From a virus, in IMG/VR virus record IMGVR_UViG_3300022905_001540, positions 22,969-86,968 of that record: a stretch of DNA of 64,000 bases; one strand, 5' to 3'. The notes under the pieces are model-generated. The model did no database searches. It had not been told where the DNA came from and worked only from the letters and a program-made list of their open reading frames with translations. The translations under genes and the position numbers were made by a program. Below are positions 47,469-55,135 of the stretch, piece by piece. Within the stretch, counting starts at the first letter, position 1; each line of letters starts with the position of its first letter.

Positions 47469-48470
47469 TTATATTTCTTTTTGAATACGCTTTACATATG
47501 TTTCGGTCTCCGGCGTAATACACCAGCGCTTTTCCAAATAGGACTTGTACTCGGGTGGTATCCACGTCAGCGGCTCGTCACTCGAAAAACGGTGTAAAAA
47601 ACCCACCCAGTCGGCCAACCCCTCTCTCTCAAAAACACGCAACACCCGCGACCAATCACGAGGCACGCGCCCGTGCACATACATAATGCGCCAATGCGCC
47701 AGCGTGAGTCCGGACGGCAGCGGTGACAAATTCATATCCATGCCACGGCGGGCCAATGTCTCCAAGACGCCAATAGGACGGGCATAAAGCTCCGGCTGAT
47801 TTGGGTCCGCACCCTCGTCCAATAAAATGTCGGCCCATGTGGCGTCAGTACATACGAGCAGTGCGTCGTGCAAGCAATTGAACCACTCCACAGATGGCTC
47901 ACGTAACAGATGCACATACTTGCCGTGGGGCGCCATCAAACTTAGTGGTGTCTCTCCGCGCTCATTTTTAGAATGGCGGCAACATTCCGCGGTCACCAAC
48001 CACTTGGCCCACTCCCATTGACGTCTGCGAATCGCCATATGTAAAGCCGTGTCGCCGTCGCGCAGAGGGCATCCAAGTACCAACGGTAGAGGGCATTTTT
48101 CAACCATCCACGACACAATAGCATGCATTTCGCGGCGACAAGCCAACGTGAACGCCGGTTCGCCAAACACGCACACGCGAAACAAACAGCAAAACCACTC
48201 GGGTGGAATATCCGCGAGATTGGCATGAAGTTCGCCCGTGCAGCAAGACATATAGATGCCATACAAGGCTCGGGCGAGTGACACGTGTGTCACGTGTGCC
48301 AACATTTCCTCGAAACTGTAGGACCGACCGTTGCCTCGGACGCCCCAAATATCGAGGTCGGCCTCGAGAATCTGTTCAAGTTGGTCGTCTACCGTGCCCT
48401 CGCCTGTCAAGATGCGCCAAACGCTGGTATCTCGAATATAGGATTTCGGAGAGGATTGCAGCGCAGACAT
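47469..48470 (-). CDS. Ankyrin-repeat protein
   Basis: The start is ATG 48470 (MSALQSSPKSYIRDTSVW); the GTG upstream is ignored. The 333-residue protein has several ankyrin-type units, most clearly DGDTALHMAIRRRQWEWAKW and RGETPLSLMAPHGKYVHLL. Further helix pairs fit the fold but have diverged (ATWADILLDEGADPNQPEL). The end is helical (DWVGFLHRFSSDEPLTWIPP). It is probably a protein-protein adaptor, and many viruses pair such repeats with ubiquitin ligases. Confidence 0.8.
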   Translation of the reverse strand: MSALQSSPKSYIRDTSVWRILTGEGTVDDQLEQILEADLDIWGVRGNGRSYSFEEMLAHVTHVSLARALYGIYMSCCTGELHANLADIPPEWFCCLFRVCVFGEPAFTLACRREMHAIVSWMVEKCPLPLVLGCPLRDGDTALHMAIRRRQWEWAKWLVTAECCRHSKNERGETPLSLMAPHGKYVHLLREPSVEWFNCLHDALLVCTDATWADILLDEGADPNQPELYARPIGVLETLARRGMDMNLSPLPSGLTLAHWRIMYVHGRVPRDWSRVLRVFEREGLADWVGFLHRFSSDEPLTWIPPEYKSYLEKRWCITPETETYVKRIQKEI

Positions 48471-48488
48471 TTGGACAGACTTTGTCAC

Positions 48489-48497
48489 TTAAATATT
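48489..48497 (-). promoter_or_regulatory. TATTTAA element for the ankyrin gene
   Basis: The minus-strand sequence is AATATTTAA, 19-27 bases before ATG 48470. It overlaps the stop codon of the preceding gene, so promoter and upstream gene tail share bases. Confidence 0.55.
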
Positions 48498-49748
48498 CTT
48501 TTTGGTTGCGCCAGCAGATTTGGATGGACCGCCGCCGCCACCCCCTGGCGTAGTGGCGGTGCGGACTGTATTAAACTGCACACCCATGAGCTGCGAGACA
48601 CGACCCATCAAACTACTCCATTCGCCCGGTTTTGGATATTGATACACGTGCTTGAAAAAATAAGCATCGATGTCGTAGGACTGTTCGTCCAACAGGCTGT
48701 AGTCGTACTGCTCAAACATTTTGTATTTGCCACGGTAAAGCTCCAAAAGCTGGGTCCAATGGACATCCGTGCCTAATTCGTGAAGGAGCGGTGCAAAACG
48801 ACGGCGAAGAGACAGTAACACCAAGCTTTCCGTCGTTTCGAGACGAGACCAGTGTTCAGACACCCACTGTTTTAAGAATTGCCAAGGGGTAAAGACACCA
48901 TGGAGCGGCAACCCAATGGAACAAGCGACGCACATCAGTTCGCACGGCGTTTCACTCATTGAGCGCAGCCGGCGCACGAGTGTGGTGTGTCTTTGCAAAG
49001 AGCTGTAGACCAATACAACCGGACCGTCTTTACGAAATTGCCATGTCAACATCCGGAGTTGGCCTCTCTCATCGTCGCCAGGTAGATTTTGAAACAACTC
49101 GACAAATTTTCCAATGTCGTTGGAGATGGCATGCACGTGCCCTTGGTCGTTGAGTTGGTCATTCACATCTGCCCAAGCTATCGGCACGGCTCTTGCTGTG
49201 TCGCGCACCTTTTTGTCATCCGTCGCATTGGGGTCCGACTCGAGATACCAATGATTGGCCGCAAAACGAACCCAATCGTAAGAGACGACCGACTCGCTAA
49301 TGTGAGCGAGCATCTCGAGGCTGGTAATGCTTTTTACGGACATGGCTTCGTCCACGTCGTCACACCGTGCAAGGCTACATAAGTCGACTGCTGGTTTGTC
49401 GTACTGGCTTTCTATGCCGATGCGCTCCGCCACACACGGAAAACGAGTCTTGAGGGTCTGAATATCGCCATCATCAGCATCGCAGCAACGTATCACAAGA
49501 GGTGACAACATGTACTCCAACTCGGAGTCGTCGAGGTCGTTGTCATAATTTTGCGTAGCGTCGACCAGGCCAAAAAAACGGTCGGTTTCGACGGGGTCTA
49601 CCAACGACAGAAGCGCCGCCATCTCAAATGCCGGTTTGTTCACAGACAAAAGCGTGTTGAAAATACGATTGTCGTCGATTTTGTTTGTTCCTGACGAGTT
49701 GCGCCAAAGCATATATAATTCGCGCGCCGTGTAAGGTTGGTCGGCCAT
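48489..49748 (-). CDS. Hypothetical 419-aa protein
   Basis: I begin at ATG 49748 (MADQPYTARELYMLWRNSSG), about 20 bases after TATATATA; an earlier in-frame ATG lies inside that element. The protein is mostly helical with repeated acidic-hydrophobic motifs (PAFEMAALLSLVDPVETDRF, SVKSITSLEMLAHISESVV) and a final Gly-rich end (TPGGGGGGPSKSAGATKK). The helices and the neighbour suggest an ankyrin-like or HEAT-like adaptor, but no repeat is clear. Confidence 0.65.
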   Translation of the reverse strand: MADQPYTARELYMLWRNSSGTNKIDDNRIFNTLLSVNKPAFEMAALLSLVDPVETDRFFGLVDATQNYDNDLDDSELEYMLSPLVIRCCDADDGDIQTLKTRFPCVAERIGIESQYDKPAVDLCSLARCDDVDEAMSVKSITSLEMLAHISESVVSYDWVRFAANHWYLESDPNATDDKKVRDTARAVPIAWADVNDQLNDQGHVHAISNDIGKFVELFQNLPGDDERGQLRMLTWQFRKDGPVVLVYSSLQRHTTLVRRLRSMSETPCELMCVACSIGLPLHGVFTPWQFLKQWVSEHWSRLETTESLVLLSLRRRFAPLLHELGTDVHWTQLLELYRGKYKMFEQYDYSLLDEQSYDIDAYFFKHVYQYPKPGEWSSLMGRVSQLMGVQFNTVRTATTPGGGGGGPSKSAGATKKNI

Positions 49749-49767
49749 TTGAACTTTACCATGCGTC

Positions 49768-49776
49768 ATATATATA
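49768..49776. promoter_or_regulatory. Shared TATATATA element (divergent promoter)
   Basis: ATATATATA lies midway between the minus-strand ATG at 49748 and the plus-strand ATG at 49795, about 20 bases from each. Like 19717-19726, it is symmetric and would support transcription in both directions. Confidence 0.6.
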
Positions 49777-49794
49777 CGTCGTTTTTTACACAAA

Positions 49795-50361
49795 ATGAAG
49801 CGCTCGAGAGACTTGAATCAGCAGGCAAACGACGACGTGCGGAAGCGCCAACGCGTCTTTCAGCGTGGCGGCAAGAAAATTGCAATTCACTTTAATGCTC
49901 GCGGCATCCAAAGCGCAGTCGTGCGCCGCATCGAAGACACAGACACGCATTTCGTGGTCGGGTGTGTCGCTTGGCTGTCCAACAAGCGCATTCTCAAAGC
50001 CATGGCCACGAAAAAGGGCATATGCATCATTTGCACCAAGGACCGCCTTACCAAACGCCGAAAAAACCAAAACGCCTACGCCGCGCTCAAACCGTGTTTC
50101 CAAGGTGGTATCATCCGTGTCGTCGGCGAAGGCCGTGGACGGTACAAGTCCCTCATGCACCACAAATTTCTAGTAGGTCTAGATAGCGAGCGTAACCCCC
50201 TATGGTGTGTCAATGGTAGTTTCAACATGACAGAAAATGCGCTAAACAACATAGAAAATTGCATGGAACTCCAAGACCCCGACATTGCCCTCAGCTTTTT
50301 CGAAGAATTTAAGCGGATTCACAGAGTCAGTGCGCCACTTAAAATTACAAAGAGAAAATAA
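49795..50361 (+). CDS. Phospholipase D-like nuclease
   Basis: A 188-residue protein. One HKD-type motif is visible: MHHKFLVGLDSERNPLWCVN, followed by GSFNMTENALNNIENCMEL, the typical 'GS.N.t..g....N.e' ending of a PLD catalytic half. The Asp is displaced by one residue compared with HxKx4D, which may be tolerated. The single HKD suggests a homodimer, as in bacterial Nuc and mitochondrial PLD6. Possible roles are as a DNA/RNA nuclease or phospholipid enzyme. The N-terminus is basic (MKRSRDLNQQANDDVRKRQR). Confidence 0.82.
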   Translation: MKRSRDLNQQANDDVRKRQRVFQRGGKKIAIHFNARGIQSAVVRRIEDTDTHFVVGCVAWLSNKRILKAMATKKGICIICTKDRLTKRRKNQNAYAALKPCFQGGIIRVVGEGRGRYKSLMHHKFLVGLDSERNPLWCVNGSFNMTENALNNIENCMELQDPDIALSFFEEFKRIHRVSAPLKITKRK

Positions 50362-50413
50362 CCCTAATTCAAATAGAATTTTCTATATATACGTATCTAC
50401 ACACACACACACA

Positions 50414-50860
50414 ATGTCCAAGCGGAAAGCAGACACTGCCGATTCCAATGCACCCACTCCCGAAAAGAAGCCGCGCGATGCGTTATCGGAGGCCTGGGCC
50501 ACAGTGGATGCGTTTCGACAGATGAAAACACCGTCCGGGGGCGACATCGTCCGCCTCGAACGGTGCATGGTAGACATTTTGCAGCATCACGATGTTGAAA
50601 GACATTGTTTGGCTGACGGACTGTCGCAGCAATTTCACAGATACAGAACAGAAAACAACGATATGGCGCCGAAAAAGGAGCTCAAACACCTACGGCTGCA
50701 CTACTGGGCTCGAAGCAGGCAGTTGCGGGCTCTCAAACGGGTCATAGACAAGAAAGAAACGGCGATACAGAAAACGTGCAAGCACAAATGGGAGCGCGAC
50801 TGGGAAGATAGAGACCACCGCAGCCACTGGGAATGTAAAAAGTGCGGGGCGTATCGCTAG
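50414..50860 (+). CDS. Basic 148-aa protein with C-terminal zinc motif
   Basis: The start is ATG 50414 (MSKRKADTADSNAPTPEKKP), opening with a likely nuclear signal. A helical middle (MVDILQHHDVERHCLADGLS) ends in CKHKWERDWEDR...WECKKCGAYR, a C-x-H...C-x2-C arrangement suggestive of a small zinc ribbon. A TATATATACG element is located upstream. The role could be transcriptional. It shares a four-base stop overlap (CTAG) with the next gene. Confidence 0.65.
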   Translation: MSKRKADTADSNAPTPEKKPRDALSEAWATVDAFRQMKTPSGGDIVRLERCMVDILQHHDVERHCLADGLSQQFHRYRTENNDMAPKKELKHLRLHYWARSRQLRALKRVIDKKETAIQKTCKHKWERDWEDRDHRSHWECKKCGAYR

Positions 50861-51234
50861 ATGTGAATAAGGGACATTTCGCCCTTGCCTTCGGGGACTT
50901 TTGCTTCGGGTGAATCGTTTGCAACAGTCGACGGTGTGGATAAGACCTGTGACAAGGGCGAGTGCCAGGAGCCCATATATCCGGGCATTTCTAACCACTC
51001 TTTCCAACAAGCACGGCTGCAAAATCGAAACTCGCGCTTGTCCCCGATGCGCGCGACACACCAGTCGCTTATTTTTTCAACTTTGGCACTATTGCAGCAC
51101 GCCATATTTGCGCAATAGACGTAGCTTCGTACCGGAGAAGGAGAGCGAGAAGAAGAAGGAGAATGTGCTGGAGAACGGCCACAACAATCGTCTATATCAT
51201 ACCATGTTCGACGTCGACTTACGTAAGAACCCAT
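50857..51234 (-). CDS. N-myristoylation-type protein with FCS-like zinc finger
   Basis: The start is ATG 51234. The protein begins MGSYVSRRRTWYDIDDC: Gly2 and Ser6 fit the N-myristoylation rule (MGxxxS). A Ser/Pro-rich linker (SPSSSRSPSPVRS) leads to CANMACCNSAKVEKISDWCV and REFRFCSRACWKEWLEM, a Cys pair set that resembles an FCS/MYM-type zinc finger. The 125-residue protein may be tethered to membranes or the virion shell. Confidence 0.65.
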   Translation of the reverse strand: MGSYVSRRRTWYDIDDCCGRSPAHSPSSSRSPSPVRSYVYCANMACCNSAKVEKISDWCVARIGDKREFRFCSRACWKEWLEMPGYMGSWHSPLSQVLSTPSTVANDSPEAKVPEGKGEMSLIHI

Positions 51235-51256
51235 TTTATTTTTTTTTTGATTACTT

Positions 51257-51625
51257 TTATATACGACTTGTCGCCATCTGTCCTTCTGTAAACGCGTACA
51301 ATGCCGTCGTGTTGTCCCCTGTGTTCGCACGCTCGTGATGCTTCCACAGTTTCCCCACTGAGCGCGCATCCGGCTCGGCGGGTCGTACACCCGTCGAGGT
51401 GTAAAACACCATACGGCCATATACAGTCTCACCAATGTAGCAGCGCCCCATGTGTTCGCGGCTAGACGGCGAATACCATGCTTCGGGCGCCTCTGCGACG
51501 ACGCGCGACCCACACGCGTAACAGAGATGCCGCAGTCGCCCGTTTACGGCTTCCTGGTACGCGCCGGCGCATTGTTGGCACGTCCATACTTTGGTGTTGC
51601 ACCACGTCAGACGCGGTGCAGTCAT
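51257..51625 (-). CDS. Small zinc-ribbon protein
   Basis: The start is ATG 51625 (MTAPRLTWCNTKVWTCQQCA). C-x2-C pairs in CQQCA and CYACG, 15-20 residues apart, suggest a zinc ribbon. The remainder (YGRMVFYTSTGVRPAEPDAR and RANTGDNTTALYAFTEGQMA) is unassigned. Length is 122 residues. Confidence 0.6.
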   Translation of the reverse strand: MTAPRLTWCNTKVWTCQQCAGAYQEAVNGRLRHLCYACGSRVVAEAPEAWYSPSSREHMGRCYIGETVYGRMVFYTSTGVRPAEPDARSVGKLWKHHERANTGDNTTALYAFTEGQMATSRI

Positions 51626-51668
51626 GGTGAGTGTCAAGACGTAAGCTTATATATATTTCTATTCTAAT

Positions 51669-51845
51669 TTAGGATAGACGCCGTGCCGTCAAATAGTATT
51701 GTTTCGCGGGTGTCGCAATCCACTTATCAAATGGAGTGTCTTTCAACGGTCGGCGGACATTGTGTTCAAGCCATACGAGTACCGAGTGTAAAAATGGAGG
51801 AGGTGGAGGAGCATCAGAGCCGGCGCGTTTCACACGTTCAGACAT
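51669..51845 (-). CDS. Short 58-aa protein
   Basis: ATG 51843-51845 to a stop at 51669-51671. It begins MSERVKRAGSDAPPPPPFLH, followed by a helix SVLVWLEHNVRRPLKD and TPFDKWIATPAKQYYLT. The DNA just upstream is A/T-rich (TTTTATTTACATATT). Without a known relative the role is open. The Pro tract may contact SH3 or profilin-type partners. Confidence 0.6.
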   Translation of the reverse strand: MSERVKRAGSDAPPPPPFLHSVLVWLEHNVRRPLKDTPFDKWIATPAKQYYLTARRLS

Positions 51846-51878
51846 AATATGTAAATAAAATACACGTTTATATAGGTT

Positions 51879-52151
51879 CTACCAATACTTGCACGACCAG
51901 TACCCTGCCGTCAGTTTACTTTTGTGCTGTTCACAGTGGTGCCGTGCTCGAAATGCCTTTCTGCGGGCGGGTATGTATGATTTATTGCGCATATGGGCAT
52001 CTCCGAAACGTACAAGGCGTGTTTTTCCATCTTCGCAAGCCTTTACCTTGTACTGTTTTCCGTTGTGCACGTCGCGCACCGGGTGGTTACATTTCATATG
52101 TGCATAGGAGGAATGCCCTCGTTTGATAGCATCATGTGCAGCTTTGACCAT
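51879..52151 (-). CDS. DUF5754-like conserved viral protein
   Basis: A 90-residue protein that closely follows a small family known from phycodnaviruses and mimiviruses. It has GKQYKVKACEDGKTRLVRFGD, a 'kSfrARH.C......D/KlTagYWsCk.W' ending, here KAFRARHHCEQHKSKLTAG-YWSCKYW, and the basic N-terminal arm. The conserved Cys/His and final Trp are preserved. The function of the family is not known. It is noteworthy as a link between this genome and NCLDVs. Confidence 0.8.
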   Translation of the reverse strand: MVKAAHDAIKRGHSSYAHMKCNHPVRDVHNGKQYKVKACEDGKTRLVRFGDAHMRNKSYIPARRKAFRARHHCEQHKSKLTAGYWSCKYW

Positions 52152-52227
52152 ATTTTTGTTTGGGCATGTCTACTTTTATACCCCGACTTTTTACGACGAG
52201 TCGGCCGAAATGTCCCAGGTGGTCCAC

Positions 52228-52735
52228 CTCTGGCGGAAAAAAAATCTCGCGATGGCTGAACTTTTCTATTCGCGAAAGAAAAAATCTCTATTCGCGAAAG
52301 AACTTTTGACCTCTTGGCTGGAAAAAAAATCTCGCGAGGGCTGAACTTTTCTATCGGCGAAAGAAAAAATCTCTATTCGCGAAAGAACTTTTGACCTCTT
52401 GGCTGGAAAAAAAATCTCGCGAGGCTGAACTTTTCTATTCGCGAAAGAAAAAATCTCTATTCGCGAAAGAACTTTTGGCCTCTGGCTGGAATTTTTTTTG
52501 TGGCGACGGTTGAACTTTTCTTTCCGCGATAGCTATCGGCGAAAGAACTTTTGACCTCTTGGCTGGAAAAAAATCTCGCGAGGCTGAACTTTTCTATCGG
52601 CGAAAGAAAAAATCTCTATTCGCGAAAGAACTTTTGGCCTCTGGCTGGAATTTTTTTTGTGGCGAAGGCTGAACTTTTCTTTCCGCGATAGCTATCGGCG
52701 AAAGAACTTTTGACCTCTGACTGAAAAAAAAAATT
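52228..52735. repeat. Hairpin-rich tandem repeat block 3
   Basis: About seven related units in the same orientation as the other two blocks: GAACTTTTC, core (TATTCGCGAAA, TATCGGCGAAA or CGATAGCTATCG), GAAAGAACTTTTG, ACCTCTTGGCTGG, poly-A, TCTCGCGAGG. Two copies have the poly-A replaced by poly-T (GGAATTTTTTTTGTGGCGA), as if the spacer had been inverted. No gene is seen within. The last A/T-rich bases run into the 3' end of the next gene. Confidence 0.92.
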
Positions 52736-53060
52736 ATTTTTTTAAAAAATACTTGCACGATACATTGGTCCCGGCGATGGAAACAATCTTCGCCCTACTG
52801 CCGCTGAGTTTGAATACTTTAGACCCCTCGCTTTTTGTTGGCCATGACAACATTTCCACGGTACCGTTTTTTCTATACACAAAGTAAAGACTTATTTTGG
52901 TGCCTCCACGAGTCACCACCATAATAGAGTGTTCCCCACTTGCGTAGTTAAGGTCATCTTCAACAGTTGTTTCATAATGAATTTCGTCGACAGATAGGAT
53001 GATTTTTGAATGGTCCTCAATATGCCCACCAGACCATTTTTTACTGAAAAGAAACCCCAT
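52734..53060 (-). CDS. N-myristoylation-type 108-aa beta protein
   Basis: ATG 53058-53060 (MGFLFSKKWSGGHIEDH). MGxxxS again fits N-myristoylation. The rest is beta-rich (KIILSVDEIHYETTVED, KISLYFVYRKNGTVEMLSW, VFKLSGSRAKIVSIAG), perhaps a sandwich. The 3' end abuts the third repeat block, so its terminator lies in repeats. The function is unknown. Confidence 0.6.
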   Translation of the reverse strand: MGFLFSKKWSGGHIEDHSKIILSVDEIHYETTVEDDLNYASGEHSIMVVTRGGTKISLYFVYRKNGTVEMLSWPTKSEGSKVFKLSGSRAKIVSIAGTNVSCKYFLKK

Positions 53061-53129
53061 GATTCATGTCTACATTTTAATATTATATACTGACAAAACA
53101 CTAACACAAATAGACATTTCCAACCAACC

Positions 53130-53432
53130 ATGAAACGCAAGCGCGACCCCTGCCCCGCAAACTCCCGGGCCATTGCTCGAAGCGAAAAAGTCGCCAAACG
53201 ATTCCACACGGCGTTTCAAGACGTCAGGAAGGCCCAAGAGACGTGGGCACGGTCAAAAACGGACGTTTCGGCTCGTGAACTGCGTAAAACAGTTGGGAAG
53301 TGGAGGGTCGGTGCGGCAAAATACAGGCTAGAAGAAAAAAAGGCGACGTTTGTTACGTGGATGTGTTGCGTACGTTTGATGTCTGTGTATGGAAACCAAG
53401 ACGTGTTGGGACGTATTTTTAACATGCTTTAA
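53130..53432 (+). CDS. Basic helical 100-aa protein
   Basis: ATG 53130 (MKRKRDPCPANSRAIARSEK). The N-terminus is Lys/Arg-rich and probably nuclear. Long helices follow (VAKRFHTAFQDVRKAQETWA, LRKTVGKWRVGAAKYRLEEK), then a hydrophobic end (FVTWMCCVRLMSVYGN). No known domain. The end shares TTAA with the convergent gene. Confidence 0.55.
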   Translation: MKRKRDPCPANSRAIARSEKVAKRFHTAFQDVRKAQETWARSKTDVSARELRKTVGKWRVGAAKYRLEEKKATFVTWMCCVRLMSVYGNQDVLGRIFNML

Positions 53433-53752
53433 AAGGTTACCGACACGGATGCGGACGACGTCGGCTGTCTGAATTGGTTCCAAGCGTCGCGGATGCGCTG
53501 TGCGAGTCCACTGTAGTCATCGTCCGGGGTTTCGCCGGTCAGCCATCTATATAATGTCAGCAGATACATAAAATGGGCCGCACGCCTGTGAGCGACACAT
53601 TGTCCGTGTACAATGACGCCGGCGAGGTCGTCGATGAGATTGGAGACTGTCGTATCTGTGGGACCGTCGTACGCTGCCATGACCCGCTCGTACAGTTCCA
53701 TGGGTTCTCGCACGTCGTCAAAATCTATGGTGTTCCACGCAAACGAAGACAT
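53429..53752 (-). CDS. Hypothetical 107-aa protein
   Basis: The start is ATG 53752 (MSSFAWNTIDFDDVREPMEL). The protein is helical with acidic residues (YERVMAAYDGPTDTTVSNLI, HRRAAHFMYLLTLYRWLTGE). No family is recognised. It forms a four-base stop overlap with the gene ending at 53432. Confidence 0.55.
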   Translation of the reverse strand: MSSFAWNTIDFDDVREPMELYERVMAAYDGPTDTTVSNLIDDLAGVIVHGQCVAHRRAAHFMYLLTLYRWLTGETPDDDYSGLAQRIRDAWNQFRQPTSSASVSVTF

Positions 53753-53845
53753 GGTTTGGTGTATGAACAAGCGTGCCGTTCATGAAATGTCATATGCGAC
53801 CCATAAGAGTCTTGTTTAATGTAGCGCGTGTTATAGTATTAAAAG

Positions 53846-55111
53846 ATGTCGAAACGCCGTCGATTAAATCCTACGACTATTTTTGACCCTGTACATCGCG
53901 AGTATGAGTTACGCGCGGAAATCATTGACATTGTAAACACCCCCCTATTTCAGCGCCTGCGCCGGCTCAAGCAGCTGGCGACGGCCCATTGGGTGTGGCT
54001 GGGCGCCACTCACGACCGTTTTTCTCACTCTATTTCCGTTGCGTATCTTGCGGGGTATCTGGCGTCGCGCCTGCAGTCTCAGCAGCCCGAGTTGAATATT
54101 ACGGACCGCCAGATACTGTTGGTTCAGTTGGCGGGGTTGTTGCATGATGTGGGCCATGGTCCTTTCTCGCATTTGTTCGACGATACGTTTTTGTCGGACT
54201 CGACGTCGCCGTTGGCGCAGCATGAGCAGCGTTCCGTGGTGTTGGTGCAACGTCTGCTGAACGAGTCGACGTTCGACTATTCGCCCGAGGAAATTGCGTT
54301 CGTGCAGTCTTTGATTGCACCGTCCCAAGGTCAGACGGGATTCCTTTACCACATCGTTGCGAACCATCACAATCATCTGGATGTCGATAAGATGGAATAC
54401 GTGAAGCGCGACACGCGCGCGTGTGGTTTGGCACAAGGTGGGTTTGATACAGATACGATGCGGATATTAAATGCCGCGCGTGTCATTGACGACGAGATTT
54501 GCTACGACCACAAGGTGTATGATGACATCTACAACTTGTTTCACACGCGTTACCGCCTGCATACGACGGTGTATCGTCACCCGGCGGTGACGGCGATTCA
54601 CTATATGGTCGCGGATGCGATGAAATGGTCCGGCATGGACCTGGAAAATTCTATCGAAAGCATCGACCGTTTCTGCGAGTTGGACGACACGATTTTGGAC
54701 ATCATTCGCCACTCGAAGGACCCCAAAACGGCACGGTCGCGTGCGATTATTCAGCGCATCGACGAGAGGCGCCTGTACAAGGTCGTCGATACACACAAGC
54801 GAGCGAAGCCGTGGGACGTGGCGCCGACGGTGGAGCAGTTGGTGCAAATTGATTCGTCGCTGGACCCAGACTTGATTATTCTGGACGTGCACTGCGTGGG
54901 GTTTATCGGCAAGGCGGACGGGCACCCGATGGATAACTTGCGGTTTTACGATAGCAGCCGTCCGACGCGGTCGTTCGGCGTGAAACGTAGCGCGCAGTCA
55001 AAGCTGTATAGTTTTCGCTACTGTGAATATTGGACACGCGTTATTGTTCGCGAAGACGCCATCATGGATTCGGTCATGTCGGCTTGGCAGGCCTGGAAGC
55101 AACGAGTATAA
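53846..55111 (+). CDS. SAMHD1-like HD-domain dNTP triphosphohydrolase
   Basis: A 421-residue protein with the HD fold in order: IFDPVHREYELRAEIIDIVN, TPLFQRLRRLKQL, HDRFSHSISVAYLAGYLAS (first His), LLHDVGHGPFSHLFDD (HD pair), and NHHNHLDVDKMEYVKRDTRA (final Asp with the 'D.vDy..RD' motif). All metal ligands are present. SAMHD1-type enzymes cleave dNTPs and control nucleotide pools; bacterial relatives do the same. In this virus it may prune host or viral dNTPs. Start is ATG 53846 after GTTATAGTATTAAAAG. Confidence 0.9.
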   Translation: MSKRRRLNPTTIFDPVHREYELRAEIIDIVNTPLFQRLRRLKQLATAHWVWLGATHDRFSHSISVAYLAGYLASRLQSQQPELNITDRQILLVQLAGLLHDVGHGPFSHLFDDTFLSDSTSPLAQHEQRSVVLVQRLLNESTFDYSPEEIAFVQSLIAPSQGQTGFLYHIVANHHNHLDVDKMEYVKRDTRACGLAQGGFDTDTMRILNAARVIDDEICYDHKVYDDIYNLFHTRYRLHTTVYRHPAVTAIHYMVADAMKWSGMDLENSIESIDRFCELDDTILDIIRHSKDPKTARSRAIIQRIDERRLYKVVDTHKRAKPWDVAPTVEQLVQIDSSLDPDLIILDVHCVGFIGKADGHPMDNLRFYDSSRPTRSFGVKRSAQSKLYSFRYCEYWTRVIVREDAIMDSVMSAWQAWKQRV

Positions 55112-55135
55112 ACTACCGAATATAGAACTGTGTTT

